Source of the DNA: Sphingomonas lenta
Lineage (GTDB): Bacteria; Pseudomonadota; Alphaproteobacteria; Sphingomonadales; Sphingomonadaceae
NCBI RefSeq assembly: GCF_002288825.1
Contig: NZ_NSLI01000003.1
Coordinates: forward strand, 434,001 to 498,000
Direction of reading: 5' to 3'
DNA length: 64,000 bases
Shown: in pieces, positions 26,733 to 33,984 of the stretch
How the letters are laid out: each line of letters begins with the position of its first letter
Numbering within the stretch: the first letter of the stretch is position 1
Translations under genes and position numbers: made by a program
The notes under the pieces: generated by a model
Seen by the model: only the letters and a program-made list of their open reading frames with translations
The model's database searches: none
What the model was told of the DNA's origin: nothing

Positions 26733-27617
26733 TTAGACGCCCCATCTCCGCATGGCGGCGATCACCGGTTCCGGCTTCTCCCAGGGTACGAAATGGCCCG
26801 CGTCCTCGATGCGCTCGATCGTGAGGTTCGGGACGTGGGGCTCCAGTTCGAGCTGGACCGGCAGCAGCGCCTTGTCCCCCATGCCCCAGATGACCAGCGT
26901 GGGCTGCGTCACGGGCGGGAAGGGGGCGTCGAGCCAGGCGGGGCGCTCGGCCTGCTCGTCGGGTTCGGGGACGACGAAGTTCGACGCGCGGTACCAGTTG
27001 AGCATGGCGGTCATGGCACCCGGTTGCGACCATTCGTCGAGATAGGCGGCCTTGTCGTCGCCTGCGACGGTGCTCGTCAGCACCTTGGCGAAGGTGGAGC
27101 CGAAGAAGCGCTCCAGCCCCGCGCCCGTCAGGCCCTGGTCGATCGAGGTGTCGCGGAAGGTGCGGATGTACTGCGACGCGCGGCGCTGGTCGCGGTCTTC
27201 GATCAGGCTGCGCTGGAAGACGTAGGGGTGCGGGGCGTTGACGATGACGAGCTTCGCCACCCGGTCGGGCCGGCCGATCGCCGCGCCCCAGGCGATGGCG
27301 CCGCCCCAGTCGTGGCCGACGAGCGTGAAGCGGTCGACGCCGTAATGGTCGGCGAGCGCGATCACGTCGGCGACGATCTTGGCCGCGGCGTATTCCTCGA
27401 CCCCCTGCGGCTTGGACGAGCGGGCGTAGCCGCGCTGGTCGGGGGCGATCACGAAATGGTCGCGGGCGAGATCGGGGATGACGTGCCGCCAGGTGCGGTG
27501 CGACTCGGGAAAACCGTGGAGCAGGATGACGGCCGGCGCGTCGCGGCGGCCGGCGATGGCCACGTCGAGGTCGACGCCGGTGGGGAGGCTCACGCGGTCG
27601 TTGATGAGGCTGGTCAT
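26733..27617 (-). CDS. Alpha/beta hydrolase, epoxide hydrolase-like
   Basis: From the ATG at 27617 (MTSLINDRVSLPTG) the product has 294 residues. It shows the epoxide hydrolase/haloalkane dehalogenase pattern: oxyanion HGFPESHRTW, nucleophile Asp in LVGHDWGGAIAWG, and the catalytic His in EDAGHFVPWEKPEPV. The Asp nucleophile (not Ser) argues against an esterase. The start overlaps the pirin stop as ATGA, and an upstream extension of 47 codons inside pirin was rejected. It is the last gene of the bolA-NUDIX-pirin-hydrolase run. Substrate unknown. Confidence 0.9.
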   Translation of the reverse strand: MTSLINDRVSLPTGVDLDVAIAGRRDAPAVILLHGFPESHRTWRHVIPDLARDHFVIAPDQRGYARSSKPQGVEEYAAAKIVADVIALADHYGVDRFTLVGHDWGGAIAWGAAIGRPDRVAKLVIVNAPHPYVFQRSLIEDRDQRRASQYIRTFRDTSIDQGLTGAGLERFFGSTFAKVLTSTVAGDDKAAYLDEWSQPGAMTAMLNWYRASNFVVPEPDEQAERPAWLDAPFPPVTQPTLVIWGMGDKALLPVQLELEPHVPNLTIERIEDAGHFVPWEKPEPVIAAMRRWGV

Positions 27618-28516
27618 GGATAGCTCACCGTCTTGGGGACCTCGGGGATCGGAATCCATTCCTTGTCGTCGCCCGGCACGGCGGGGAACTCGCCGGCTTT
27701 CCAGGCGCGCTTGGCCTCCTCGATGCGGTCGCGCCTGGAGCTGACGAAGTTCCACCACACGTGGCGAGGCGTGCGGAACGCGTCGCCGCCGCAGAGCATG
27801 ACGCGGCCGCCGACGGTGCCGGAACGTAAAGTCGCGGCGACGCCGGGCTTGAGGACGTAGAGGCGCTGCGGTCCGAGGGGCACGCCTTCCAGCGTCGCCT
27901 CGCCGTCGGCTAGGTAGATCGCGCGTTCCTCGGCCGCGGCGTCGATCGGCACCTGCGCGCCGGCGTCGAGCAGGATGGAGGCGTAGATGGTGCCGGCGTA
28001 GGTGATGGTCGGGGCGCGCTGGCCCCAGAGCTCGCCCATGATGACGCGCGCCCGGGCGCCGGCATGCTCGATGACGGGGAGATCGGCCGCGCCGACGTGC
28101 TGGAAGGCGGGATCGACCTCCTCCGCTTCGTCGGGGAGGGCTAGCCAGGTCTGGATGCCCGAGAGGACGGGGCCGTGCGCGCGTTCGTCGCCGGGCGAGC
28201 GTTCGGAATGCACGATGCCGTGGCCCGCCGTCATCAGGTTCACGGCGCCGGGCTCGATCCGCTGCATGGTGCCGAGCGAGTCGCGGTGGTCGATCGCGCC
28301 GTCGAACAGGTAGGTGACGGTGGCGAGGTTGATGTGCGGGTGGGGGCGGACGTCGATGCCCTGGCCGGTCGGCAGCGCGGCGGGGCCCATCTGGTCGAAG
28401 AACAGGAACGGACCGACCATAGTGCGCTCCTTGGCCGGGAGCGTGCGGTGGACCTTGAAGCCGCCGAGATCGTGGGTGACGGGCTCAAGCGTCTGTAGGA
28501 CGAAGCTGCCTTGCAT
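27614..28516 (-). CDS. Pirin family protein
   Basis: The 300-residue bicupin begins MQGSFVLQTLEPVTHDLGG. The pirin metal-site signature is clear: FLFFDQMGPAALP, then IDVRPHPHINLATVTYLFDG and VNLMTAGHGIVHSERSP with the His/Glu ligands. The C-terminal cupin contains FVSSRRDRIEEAKRAW typical of the family. Bacterial pirins include quercetinases and redox-linked regulators; a specific role is not readable. Its start overlaps the NUDIX gene by 32 bases and its end overlaps the hydrolase by 4. Confidence 0.93.
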   Translation of the reverse strand: MQGSFVLQTLEPVTHDLGGFKVHRTLPAKERTMVGPFLFFDQMGPAALPTGQGIDVRPHPHINLATVTYLFDGAIDHRDSLGTMQRIEPGAVNLMTAGHGIVHSERSPGDERAHGPVLSGIQTWLALPDEAEEVDPAFQHVGAADLPVIEHAGARARVIMGELWGQRAPTITYAGTIYASILLDAGAQVPIDAAAEERAIYLADGEATLEGVPLGPQRLYVLKPGVAATLRSGTVGGRVMLCGGDAFRTPRHVWWNFVSSRRDRIEEAKRAWKAGEFPAVPGDDKEWIPIPEVPKTVSYP

Positions 28517-28949
28517 CGGTCTGCTCCAGCATGGCGAGGAGGTCGGTCGGGTAGATCGCCTCCGGCCAGTTAGCGATTTCGGCGCGCTCGAACCAGCGCC
28601 AGCTCTGCATGACCTCGCGCTCGAGGTCGGTGTGGAGCGCGGGATCCACCTCGTGCGCGCCCACGTCGACGCGGAAGTAGCGCTCGTCGGCAGTGACGGG
28701 CACGCCCTCGACGCTGACGAAGTCGACGACGCGGCGGGCGACTTGCGCGCCGGGGTCGAGGTCGAGGCCGGTCTCCTCGCGCAGCTCGCGCCGGGCGGCG
28801 GCCTCGTACGCTTCGTGCGCATCGAGCGCGCCGCCGGGGGTGACCCAGAAGGGCGCGCGGCCGGCGACGGTGAAGCGGAACAGGAGCACGCGGCCCGCGG
28901 CGTCCACCAGCAGGATGCGCGCGGCGGGGCGGGGGCGGCGCTCACTCAC
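28485..28949 (-). CDS. NUDIX hydrolase
   Basis: This 154-residue protein has a complete Nudix box, GGALDAHEAYEA followed by AARRELREETGLDL, with the metal-binding REEXEE core, plus flanking ARILLVDAAGRVLLFRF. It would cleave a nucleoside-diphosphate-linked compound; specificity unknown. Its start codon lies 8 bases inside the bolA-like gene and its end runs 32 bases into pirin, so translation is coupled throughout this run. Confidence 0.92.
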   Translation of the reverse strand: MSERRPRPAARILLVDAAGRVLLFRFTVAGRAPFWVTPGGALDAHEAYEAAARRELREETGLDLDPGAQVARRVVDFVSVEGVPVTADERYFRVDVGAHEVDPALHTDLEREVMQSWRWFERAEIANWPEAIYPTDLLAMLEQTDARQLRPTDA

Positions 28950-29226
28950 CGGGCGCGGTCGCCTTGATGGAGAGCGCGTGGATGCGCGTGGCGAGCAGGT
29001 CGGCGAGCGCCTGGTTGACGAGCCGCTGGCGCGCCACGCGGTTGAGGCCGGCGAAGCGGGGGCTCTCGATCGCGACCGCGAAGTGCGTCTCGCCGGTGCC
29101 GTCGTCGCCCATGTGGCCGGCGTGGTGGTGGCTCTCGTTGACCACCTGCAGCCGCGACGGGCTGAGCAACTCGTTGAGACGAATGGCGATCTGGTCGGCG
29201 ACGGGGCCGGTGGCGGGGGTGTGCAT
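28942..29226 (-). CDS. BolA family protein
   Basis: The 94-residue product from the ATG at 29226 (MHTPATGPVADQIAIRLNE) fits the BolA family: LSPSRLQVVNESHHHAGHMG and ETHFAVAIESPRFAGLNRV, with the fold's RQRLVNQAL helix and the C-terminal IHALSIKATAPGE. BolA proteins pair with monothiol glutaredoxins in iron-sulfur handling. It heads a four-gene overlapping run and is divergent from a J-domain gene, an arrangement I recall as common in alphaproteobacteria. The start lies 2 bases from a perfect 16-base palindrome. Confidence 0.93.
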   Translation of the reverse strand: MHTPATGPVADQIAIRLNELLSPSRLQVVNESHHHAGHMGDDGTGETHFAVAIESPRFAGLNRVARQRLVNQALADLLATRIHALSIKATAPGE

Positions 29227-29227
29227 C

Positions 29228-29243
29228 CGGCCTATATAGGCCG
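29228..29243. promoter_or_regulatory. Perfect 16-base palindrome with TATATA core between bolA and J-domain gene
   Basis: CGGCCTATATAGGCCG reads identically on both strands, and its TATATA centre could act as a -10 element in either direction. It is 2 bases upstream of the bolA start and 27 bases upstream of the J-domain GTG. Confidence 0.5.
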
Positions 29244-29269
29244 CTTTGTTCAGGGAGTGAGTTGGTTTC

Positions 29270-29878
29270 GTGACGCGCAAGCGCGGTGAGACGAAGGACC
29301 GGCCGGGAGCGCGCTTCCACGGCCGGGTCGAGGGTACGGGGCGGGTGTGCGACCACCCGCAATGCGCGGAGGCGGGCGAGTTCCGCGCGCCGCCGTTGGA
29401 GGGCGCGGGCGGATCGGATCGGCCGCCGCGGTTCCGCTGGTTCTGCCTGGACCATGTCCGGGCGTTCAATGCGGGCTACAATTTCTTCGACGGCATGACC
29501 GCCGACGAGATCCATCACGCGCAGCGGCCCTATGCCGGCTGGGAACGCGAGACGCGCGCCTTCGCGAACGGGGGCGGCGACCGCGGCCCGCGCTGGGCGG
29601 ACTTCACCGATCCCCTGGACGCGATCGCCGCCCGCTTCCGCCGCACCGCCGCGCCCGAGCGGACCGACGGCAAGCCCTTGTCGGGGCAGGATCGCGAGTC
29701 GCTGAAGGTGCTCGGGCTGGACGCCGACGCCGACCGGCACGCGTTGCGCAAGCGCTACTCGGAGCTGGTGCGGAAGTACCATCCCGACCGCAACGGCGGC
29801 GACCGGAGCCACGAAGGCATGCTCCAGAAGGTGATCGCCGCCTATCAGCAGCTGCGCCAAGCGCCGGCGTTCGCCTAG
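29270..29878 (+). CDS. J-domain protein (DnaJ-like co-chaperone)
   Basis: The 202-residue protein has its J-domain at the C-terminus (about 140-200): LKVLGLDADADRHALRKRYS, then KYHPDRNGGDRS with the HPD tripeptide that stimulates Hsp70 ATPase. The N-terminal half contains CDHPQCAEAGEFRAP and FCLDHVRAFNAGYNFFDG, the conserved non-J region of this alphaproteobacterial family; the paired Cys suggest metal binding. GTG start at 29270 is supported by AGGGAG upstream. In related genomes this gene is often followed directly by cobS-cobT; here 3 kb of other genes intervene. Confidence 0.92.
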   Translation: MTRKRGETKDRPGARFHGRVEGTGRVCDHPQCAEAGEFRAPPLEGAGGSDRPPRFRWFCLDHVRAFNAGYNFFDGMTADEIHHAQRPYAGWERETRAFANGGGDRGPRWADFTDPLDAIAARFRRTAAPERTDGKPLSGQDRESLKVLGLDADADRHALRKRYSELVRKYHPDRNGGDRSHEGMLQKVIAAYQQLRQAPAFA

Positions 29879-30342
29879 GCGCCGCCGGCCGCGAGGCGCT
29901 TCGCGACCTCAGCCAGCTGATCGGCGGACGCGCCCCAGCCCGCCTCGAACCCCATCGCTTCGTGCTGCGCCCTGGCCTCGGCGGTCCAGTGGCGCGCGGT
30001 GGCGGTGTAGCGGGTGCCGCCGCCCTCGTCGGCGAACTCGTCCACCCGGACCATGAAGGGGCCGTGCGGCCGCCAGTCGGGGTCGAGCGCGTCGGTGGAG
30101 ACCACGCGCTCACCGGGCCGCACCTCCAGGTACACGCCCTGGAGCGGCATCGCTTCGCCGTCGGGGCCGTGGAACATCATGCGCGACGCGCCGCCGGAGC
30201 GCAGGTCCATCTCCAGCACCTCGGCGCGCCAGGGGCGGGGGCAGAGCCATTCCTCGCCATGGTCGGTCCAGGCGCGCCACACCGCCTCGCGCGGCGCGTC
30301 GATCAGGCGGGTGACGGTCAGTTCGTGGGTGGTGTCGGTCAC
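29875..30342 (-). CDS. SRPBCC (AHSA1-like) domain protein
   Basis: This 155-residue protein starts with LTVTRLIDAPREAVWRAW and contains WRAEVLEMDLRSGGA and YTATARHWTAEARAQHEAMGF, the signature of the AHSA1/SRPBCC ligand-binding fold. It probably binds a hydrophobic small molecule; no catalytic residues are known for this group. It uses a GTG start that overlaps the stop of the upstream VOC gene (GTGA). Its last bases overlap the J-domain gene convergently. It belongs to the minus-strand cluster driven from 32128. Confidence 0.88.
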   Translation of the reverse strand: MTDTTHELTVTRLIDAPREAVWRAWTDHGEEWLCPRPWRAEVLEMDLRSGGASRMMFHGPDGEAMPLQGVYLEVRPGERVVSTDALDPDWRPHGPFMVRVDEFADEGGGTRYTATARHWTAEARAQHEAMGFEAGWGASADQLAEVAKRLAAGGA

Positions 30343-30830
30343 GCGGGCACTCCTTTGCGCGCCGCCTCAATGGCGGCGACGTCAATCTTCTTCATGGTCA
30401 TCATCGCCTCGAAGGCGCGCTTGGCCTCGTCGCCGCCGGCTTGCAGCGCGTCGAGCATGACGCGGGGCGTGATCTGCCAGGAGAAGCCCCAGCGGTCGCG
30501 GCACCAGCCGCACTCGCTCTCCTGGCCGCCATTGCCGACGATCGCGTCCCAGTAGCGGTCGGTCTCCGCCTGGTCCTCGGTCACGACCATGAAGCTGACC
30601 GCCTCGTTGGGCCGGAAGTTCGGGCCGCCGTTCAGGCCTGAGAAGGCGCGGCCGAGCACCGTGAACTCGACCGTGATCTCGGAGCCCTGCTCCCCGCCGC
30701 CGGGGAAGTCGGTCGGCGCGGCCGCGGCGGGTCCGACATGGCTGTCGGGGAAGGTCGCGGCGTAGAACTCGGCGGCTCTGCGCGCCTCGCCGTGGTCAAG
30801 CCAGAGGACGGTGGTGAGCTTGTCGGCCAT
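30339..30830 (-). CDS. VOC family protein (PhnB/3-demethylubiquinone methyltransferase-like fold)
   Basis: From the ATG at 30830 (MADKLTTVLWLDHGEARRAA) the protein has 163 residues and matches the PhnB-type VOC family: EFYAATFPDSHVG, FTVLGRAFSGLNGGPNF, and CGWCRDRWGFSWQITPRVML. Despite some database names these proteins are not proven methyltransferases. It lies 11 bases downstream of the double DUF1428 gene and overlaps the SRPBCC gene by 4 bases. Confidence 0.88.
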   Translation of the reverse strand: MADKLTTVLWLDHGEARRAAEFYAATFPDSHVGPAAAAPTDFPGGGEQGSEITVEFTVLGRAFSGLNGGPNFRPNEAVSFMVVTEDQAETDRYWDAIVGNGGQESECGWCRDRWGFSWQITPRVMLDALQAGGDEAKRAFEAMMTMKKIDVAAIEAARKGVPA

Positions 30831-30841
30831 CGTGTCCTCCC

Positions 30842-31561
30842 TCAGAGCTCGACGACGGGCCGGAACCCGCCATAGACCATGCGCGCGCCGTCGAAGGGCA
30901 TCGGGCCGGCCATGCGCTCGTCCGCCATCATCTTGGCCCAGCCGGCGTCGCGCGTCTCCTTGTCGGGCCAGGCGATCCAGCTGAACACGACACGCTCGCC
31001 GTCCCGGGCGTCGACCGCACGGCGGAAGTCGGTGCGCTTGCCGTCGGGAACGTCGTCGCCCCAAGCCTCGACGACGCGCGTCGCGCCGTACTCGGCGAAG
31101 ATCGGCGCCGCCTTGCGCGCGTGGTCCAGGTACGCGTCGCGGCCGTCCTCCGACACGGCCGCCAGGAAGCCGTCGACATAGGCACCGTCGCGGCCGCCCT
31201 CGTCCATCATGGGCGCGAACCCGCCATAGATCATCCGCGCGCCGTCGAACGGCATCGGGTTCTTGGCCGGGTCCATGCGCGGGTCGGTGCCCATCATCTC
31301 CGTCATCTTGGCCATGGCGGCGTCGCGCGTCGCTTTGTCGGGCCACTCGATCCAGGAGAAGACGACTTTCTCGCCGCTCTGGACCTCCACCGCGCGGCGG
31401 AAGTCGGTGCGCTTGCCGTCGGGCACGTCGTCCTCCCAGCATTCGAGGATCCGGGTGGCGCCCAGCTCCATGAACACAGGGTCGGCGGTGCGGGCGTGCT
31501 CGATGAACTTGTCGCGGTTCCCGGCGGGAACGGCGATCACGAAGCCGTCGATATAGGTCAT
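30842..31561 (-). CDS. Tandem DUF1428 protein (two fused copies)
   Basis: The 239-residue protein is an internal duplication. Copy 1 begins YIDGFVIAVPAGNRDKF and copy 2, at about residue 127, begins YVDGFLAAVSEDGRDAY. Both contain DDVPDGKRTDFRRAV, then VVFSWI.WPDK.TRDA and end PMPFDGARM.YGGF. DUF1428 proteins are normally one copy of about 115-120 residues with a dimeric alpha/beta barrel-like fold, so this is a covalent pseudo-dimer. Function is unknown; neighbouring VOC and SRPBCC genes suggest small-molecule handling. Confidence 0.9.
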   Translation of the reverse strand: MTYIDGFVIAVPAGNRDKFIEHARTADPVFMELGATRILECWEDDVPDGKRTDFRRAVEVQSGEKVVFSWIEWPDKATRDAAMAKMTEMMGTDPRMDPAKNPMPFDGARMIYGGFAPMMDEGGRDGAYVDGFLAAVSEDGRDAYLDHARKAAPIFAEYGATRVVEAWGDDVPDGKRTDFRRAVDARDGERVVFSWIAWPDKETRDAGWAKMMADERMAGPMPFDGARMVYGGFRPVVEL

Positions 31562-31577
31562 GGTGCTCTCCTTCAGG

Positions 31578-31673
31578 TCAGGCGAGGAGCGGGTCGGCGT
31601 GGCACGCCAGGATCGCGAGCGCGGTCGCCGCGAAGGAGGCGAGGCCGACGAGGAAGCTGCGGGTCGCGGTCAC
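31578..31673 (-). CDS. Possible 31-residue membrane peptide
   Basis: A GTG at 31673 opens a short frame, MTATRSFLVGLASFAATALA followed by ILACHADPLLA, with a hydrophobic span of about 18 residues and a GGAG sequence 8 bases upstream. It fits the gap between the VOC and DUF1428 genes exactly and may be a small membrane peptide or a decayed leader. Supported only by position, ribosome-binding site and composition. Confidence 0.35.
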   Translation of the reverse strand: MTATRSFLVGLASFAATALAILACHADPLLA

Positions 31674-31690
31674 CGTGCGTCTCCGTCCGG

Positions 31691-32128
31691 TCAGGCGGCC
31701 TGGGCCGCGGGCTGGCCGGTCGCCGCCGTCGCGGCCTCCACGTCCATGTACATCGGCTCGAAGACGTGGCCGTCCGGATCCTCGAAGCTGCGGCCGTACA
31801 TGAAGCCCATGTCCTGGGGCGGGCGCACGTCGCCGGTGCCGCCGGCGGCGACCGCGGCGTCGACGATCGCGTCCACCTCCTCGCGCGAGTCGCGCGACAG
31901 GCAGAGGAGCACCTCCGACGTCTCGCGCGCGTCGGCGATCCGCTTGGACGTGAAGCCCGCGTAGAAGGGGTGGGTGAGCAGCATGAAGCTGATCGTGTCC
32001 GACCAGACCATCATCGCGGCCTGGTCGTTCGAGAACCGCTCGTCGCGGGTGCAGCCGATCGCTTCGTAAAAGGCGGTGGAGCGCGCCAGATCGGCGACGG
32101 GCAGGTTCACGAAGATCATCTTGGGCAT
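31691..32128 (-). CDS. VOC family (glyoxalase-like) protein
   Basis: The 145-residue product shows the VOC fold: MIFVNLPVADLARSTAFYEA at the start, MMVWSDTISFMLLTHPFY, and SFEDPDGHVFEPMYMD with the Glu ligand near the end. It resembles the lactoylglutathione-lyase-like proteins often encoded near regulators in this class. It is the first gene of the minus-strand cluster divergent from the HxlR regulator, with 65 bases between. Confidence 0.88.
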   Translation of the reverse strand: MPKMIFVNLPVADLARSTAFYEAIGCTRDERFSNDQAAMMVWSDTISFMLLTHPFYAGFTSKRIADARETSEVLLCLSRDSREEVDAIVDAAVAAGGTGDVRPPQDMGFMYGRSFEDPDGHVFEPMYMDVEAATAATGQPAAQAA

Positions 32129-32177
32129 GTCACTCTCCTCCGGTCCGAATCGCCGTTTGCTTCTGATGCGCTACTCA

Positions 32178-32192
32178 GTTATAAAAAGCAAC
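32178..32192. promoter_or_regulatory. Operator-like element 1 (GTTATAAAAAGCAAC)
   Basis: 15-base element with arms GTTAT and GCAAC around AAAAA. A near copy lies 21 bases downstream. It is in the 65-base gap between the HxlR regulator and the divergent VOC gene, so it probably binds that regulator. Confidence 0.55.
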
Positions 32193-32193
32193 C

Positions 32194-32892
32194 ATGAAGT
32201 TAGAAAAACTAACCGAGTCGCGGCGGAGCGAGGCGAAGCGGCGCTATGACGACGCCTGCGCAGCGACGCACGGGATGGACATCATCGGCGAGCGCTGGGC
32301 GTTGCCCGTGATGCGCGAGCTGATGCTGGGCCCGCGCCGCTTCTCCGAGCTGCGGCGCAGCTTGCCGAGCTTAAGCGCCAACGTGCTGACGCAGCGGCTG
32401 GAGGGGCTGGAGGCGGCGGGGATTGTACGGCGCGAGAAGCTGCCGCCGCCTGCGTCGGTGCAAGTCTATGCGCTGACGCCCTGGGGTCAGGAAGCGGGGC
32501 CGGTGTTCCAGGCGCTGGGGCGCTGGGCGGCGCGCTCGCCCGCCCATGACCCCACGCGGCCGTTCAGCGCGGTGTCGCTGATGCTGTCGCTCCGGACCAT
32601 GTTCTCCGCCGAGCGCGCGGGCGACCTGTCGCTCAGCGCGGGCTTCCGGTTCGGCGAGGACCAGTTCCGCTTCACGCTCGAGCGGGGCCAGGTGGCGATC
32701 GGCCGCGGGCTGCCGGACGCGCCCGACTTCGTGCTGGGCGGCACGACGCAGGGCGTGGCGGCGCTCGTCTATGCGGGCGCGCCGGCCGACGCGCTTGAAC
32801 GCGACGGCATGCTCACAATCGAGGGAGATCGTGGCGCGCTCGCGCGTTTCGCCACCCTGTTCCCGCCGCCAACGCGGGTCCCATCGAAGTAG
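32194..32892 (+). CDS. HxlR-type winged-helix regulator with C-terminal ligand-binding domain
   Basis: Residues about 15-115 form an HxlR winged helix: HGMDIIGERWALPVMREL, RRFSELRRSLPSLSANVLTQ, RLEGLEAAGIVRRE and YALTPWGQEAG. Residues about 125-232 form an SCP2-like region (FRFGEDQFRFTLERGQVAI, DFVLGGTTQGVAALVYAG), likely a ligand-sensing lobe. The gene is divergent from the VOC-DUF1428-VOC-SRPBCC cluster and presumably controls it. A second operator-like element overlaps its own codons 2-7. The stop codon lies inside a perfect palindrome. Confidence 0.9.
   Translation: MKLEKLTESRRSEAKRRYDDACAATHGMDIIGERWALPVMRELMLGPRRFSELRRSLPSLSANVLTQRLEGLEAAGIVRREKLPPPASVQVYALTPWGQEAGPVFQALGRWAARSPAHDPTRPFSAVSLMLSLRTMFSAERAGDLSLSAGFRFGEDQFRFTLERGQVAIGRGLPDAPDFVLGGTTQGVAALVYAGAPADALERDGMLTIEGDRGALARFATLFPPPTRVPSK
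32199..32213. promoter_or_regulatory. Operator-like element 2 (GTTAG-AAAAA-CTAAC)
   Basis: A perfect dyad GTTAG-AAAAA-CTAAC placed 21 bases (two helical turns) after element 1, overlapping codons 2-7 of the regulator gene. Same arm-AAAAA-arm architecture as element 1, suggesting cooperative binding and autoregulation. Confidence 0.6.
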
Positions 32893-32904
32893 TACTTCGA
32901 TGGG
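32880..32904. terminator. Perfect 12-base palindrome at the end of the HxlR gene
   Basis: CCCATCGAAGTA and TACTTCGATGGG flank a single G; the regulator's TAG stop is inside. No T-tract follows. It may end the hxlR transcript or be a protein-binding dyad. Confidence 0.4.
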
Positions 32905-32941
32905 GTCCCTGTAGGTGAGCGCGGGTTGACCTCCCACCATT

Positions 32942-32966
32942 CCGTTCGCAGGAGGACTGCGAACGG
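32942..32966 (+). promoter_or_regulatory. Perfect hairpin with GAGGA loop in the cobS leader
   Basis: Stem CCGTTCGCAG/CTGCGAACGG, 10 of 10 pairs, loop GAGGA. It ends 12 bases before the cobS ATG. The functional Shine-Dalgarno AAAGG at 32968-32972 lies just outside, so the hairpin could influence initiation or mRNA stability. Confidence 0.45.
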
Positions 32967-32978
32967 CAAAGGCGCTCC

Positions 32979-33983
32979 ATGACCGACCTCCCCAACACCG
33001 TCCCCGACAACCGCGACCGCACGCTGCTCGCCACGCCCGACAAGACGGTGTCGGTGCGCGAGCTGTTCGGGATCGACAGCGACATGAACGTGCCCGCCTT
33101 TTCGGAAGCGGACGAGCGGGTGCCGGACCTCGACCCCGCTTACGTGTTCGACCCGGACACGACCTTGGCGGTGCTGGCGGGCTTCGCGCACAACCGGCGC
33201 GTCATGGTGCAGGGCTATCACGGCACCGGCAAGTCGACGCATATCGAGCAGGTGGCGGCGCGGCTGAAATGGCCGTGCATCCGCATCAACCTCGACGCGC
33301 ATATCAGCCGCATCGATCTCGTCGGCCGCGACGCGATCGTGCTCCGCGACGGGCAGCAGGTGACCGAGTTCCGCGAGGGCCTGCTCCCCTGGGCGCTGCA
33401 GCACCCGGTGGCGCTCGTGTTCGACGAGTATGACGCGGGGCGGCCGGACGTGATGTTCGTGATCCAGCGCGTGCTGGAGACGGAGGGCAAGCTCACGCTG
33501 CTCGACCAGAACCGCGTGATCCGGCCCAACCCCTATTTCCGGCTGTTCGCGACCGCCAACACGGTCGGGCTGGGCGACACGAGCGGCCTCTATCACGGCA
33601 CGCAGCAGATCAACCAGGGCCAGATGGACCGCTGGAACGTGGTGGTGGGCTTGAACTACCTGCCCGCCGCGACCGAAGCGCAGATCGTGCTCGCCAAGTC
33701 GGGCGAGTATGACAAGCCCGATGGCAAGAAGACGGTGGAGGCGATGGTCCGCGTCGCCGACCTGACGCGCAAGGGCTTCGTCAACGGTGACATCTCGACC
33801 GTCATGAGCCCGCGCACCGTGATCACCTGGGCGCAGAACGCGCTGATCTTCGGCGATGTCGGCTTCGCGTTCCGGCTGTCGTTCCTCAACAAGTGCGACG
33901 AGGCGGAACGGCCGCTGGTGGCGGAATACTACCAGCGCGTGTTCGGCAAGGACCTGCCGGAGAGCGTCGCCGGCAGGGCCTGA
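32979..33983 (+). CDS. cobS: Cobaltochelatase subunit CobS (AAA+ ATPase)
   Basis: The 334-residue product contains Walker [11 protein letters not shown], Walker [12 protein letters not shown] and sensor region [20 protein letters not shown], the pattern of the CobS/MoxR AAA+ group. The N-terminal [19 protein letters not shown] is typical of CobS. With CobT and CobN it inserts cobalt into hydrogenobyrinic acid a,c-diamide in aerobic cobalamin synthesis. CobN is not in this window. The ATG follows AAAGG by 6 bases, and cobT starts 1 base after its stop. Confidence 0.95.
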   Translation: MTDLPNTVPDNRDRTLLATPDKTVSVRELFGIDSDMNVPAFSEADERVPDLDPAYVFDPDTTLAVLAGFAHNRRVMVQGYHGTGKSTHIEQVAARLKWPCIRINLDAHISRIDLVGRDAIVLRDGQQVTEFREGLLPWALQHPVALVFDEYDAGRPDVMFVIQRVLETEGKLTLLDQNRVIRPNPYFRLFATANTVGLGDTSGLYHGTQQINQGQMDRWNVVVGLNYLPAATEAQIVLAKSGEYDKPDGKKTVEAMVRVADLTRKGFVNGDISTVMSPRTVITWAQNALIFGDVGFAFRLSFLNKCDEAERPLVAEYYQRVFGKDLPESVAGRA

Positions 33984-33984
33984 C

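Noticed and set aside
32951..32955. GGAGG in the hairpin loop as the cobS Shine-Dalgarno
   Set aside because: It is 23 bases from the ATG, while AAAGG at 32968-32972 has correct spacing.
32893..32978. Cobalamin riboswitch upstream of cobS
   Set aside because: The leader is only 86 bases with no B12-box sequence; only simple hairpins are present.
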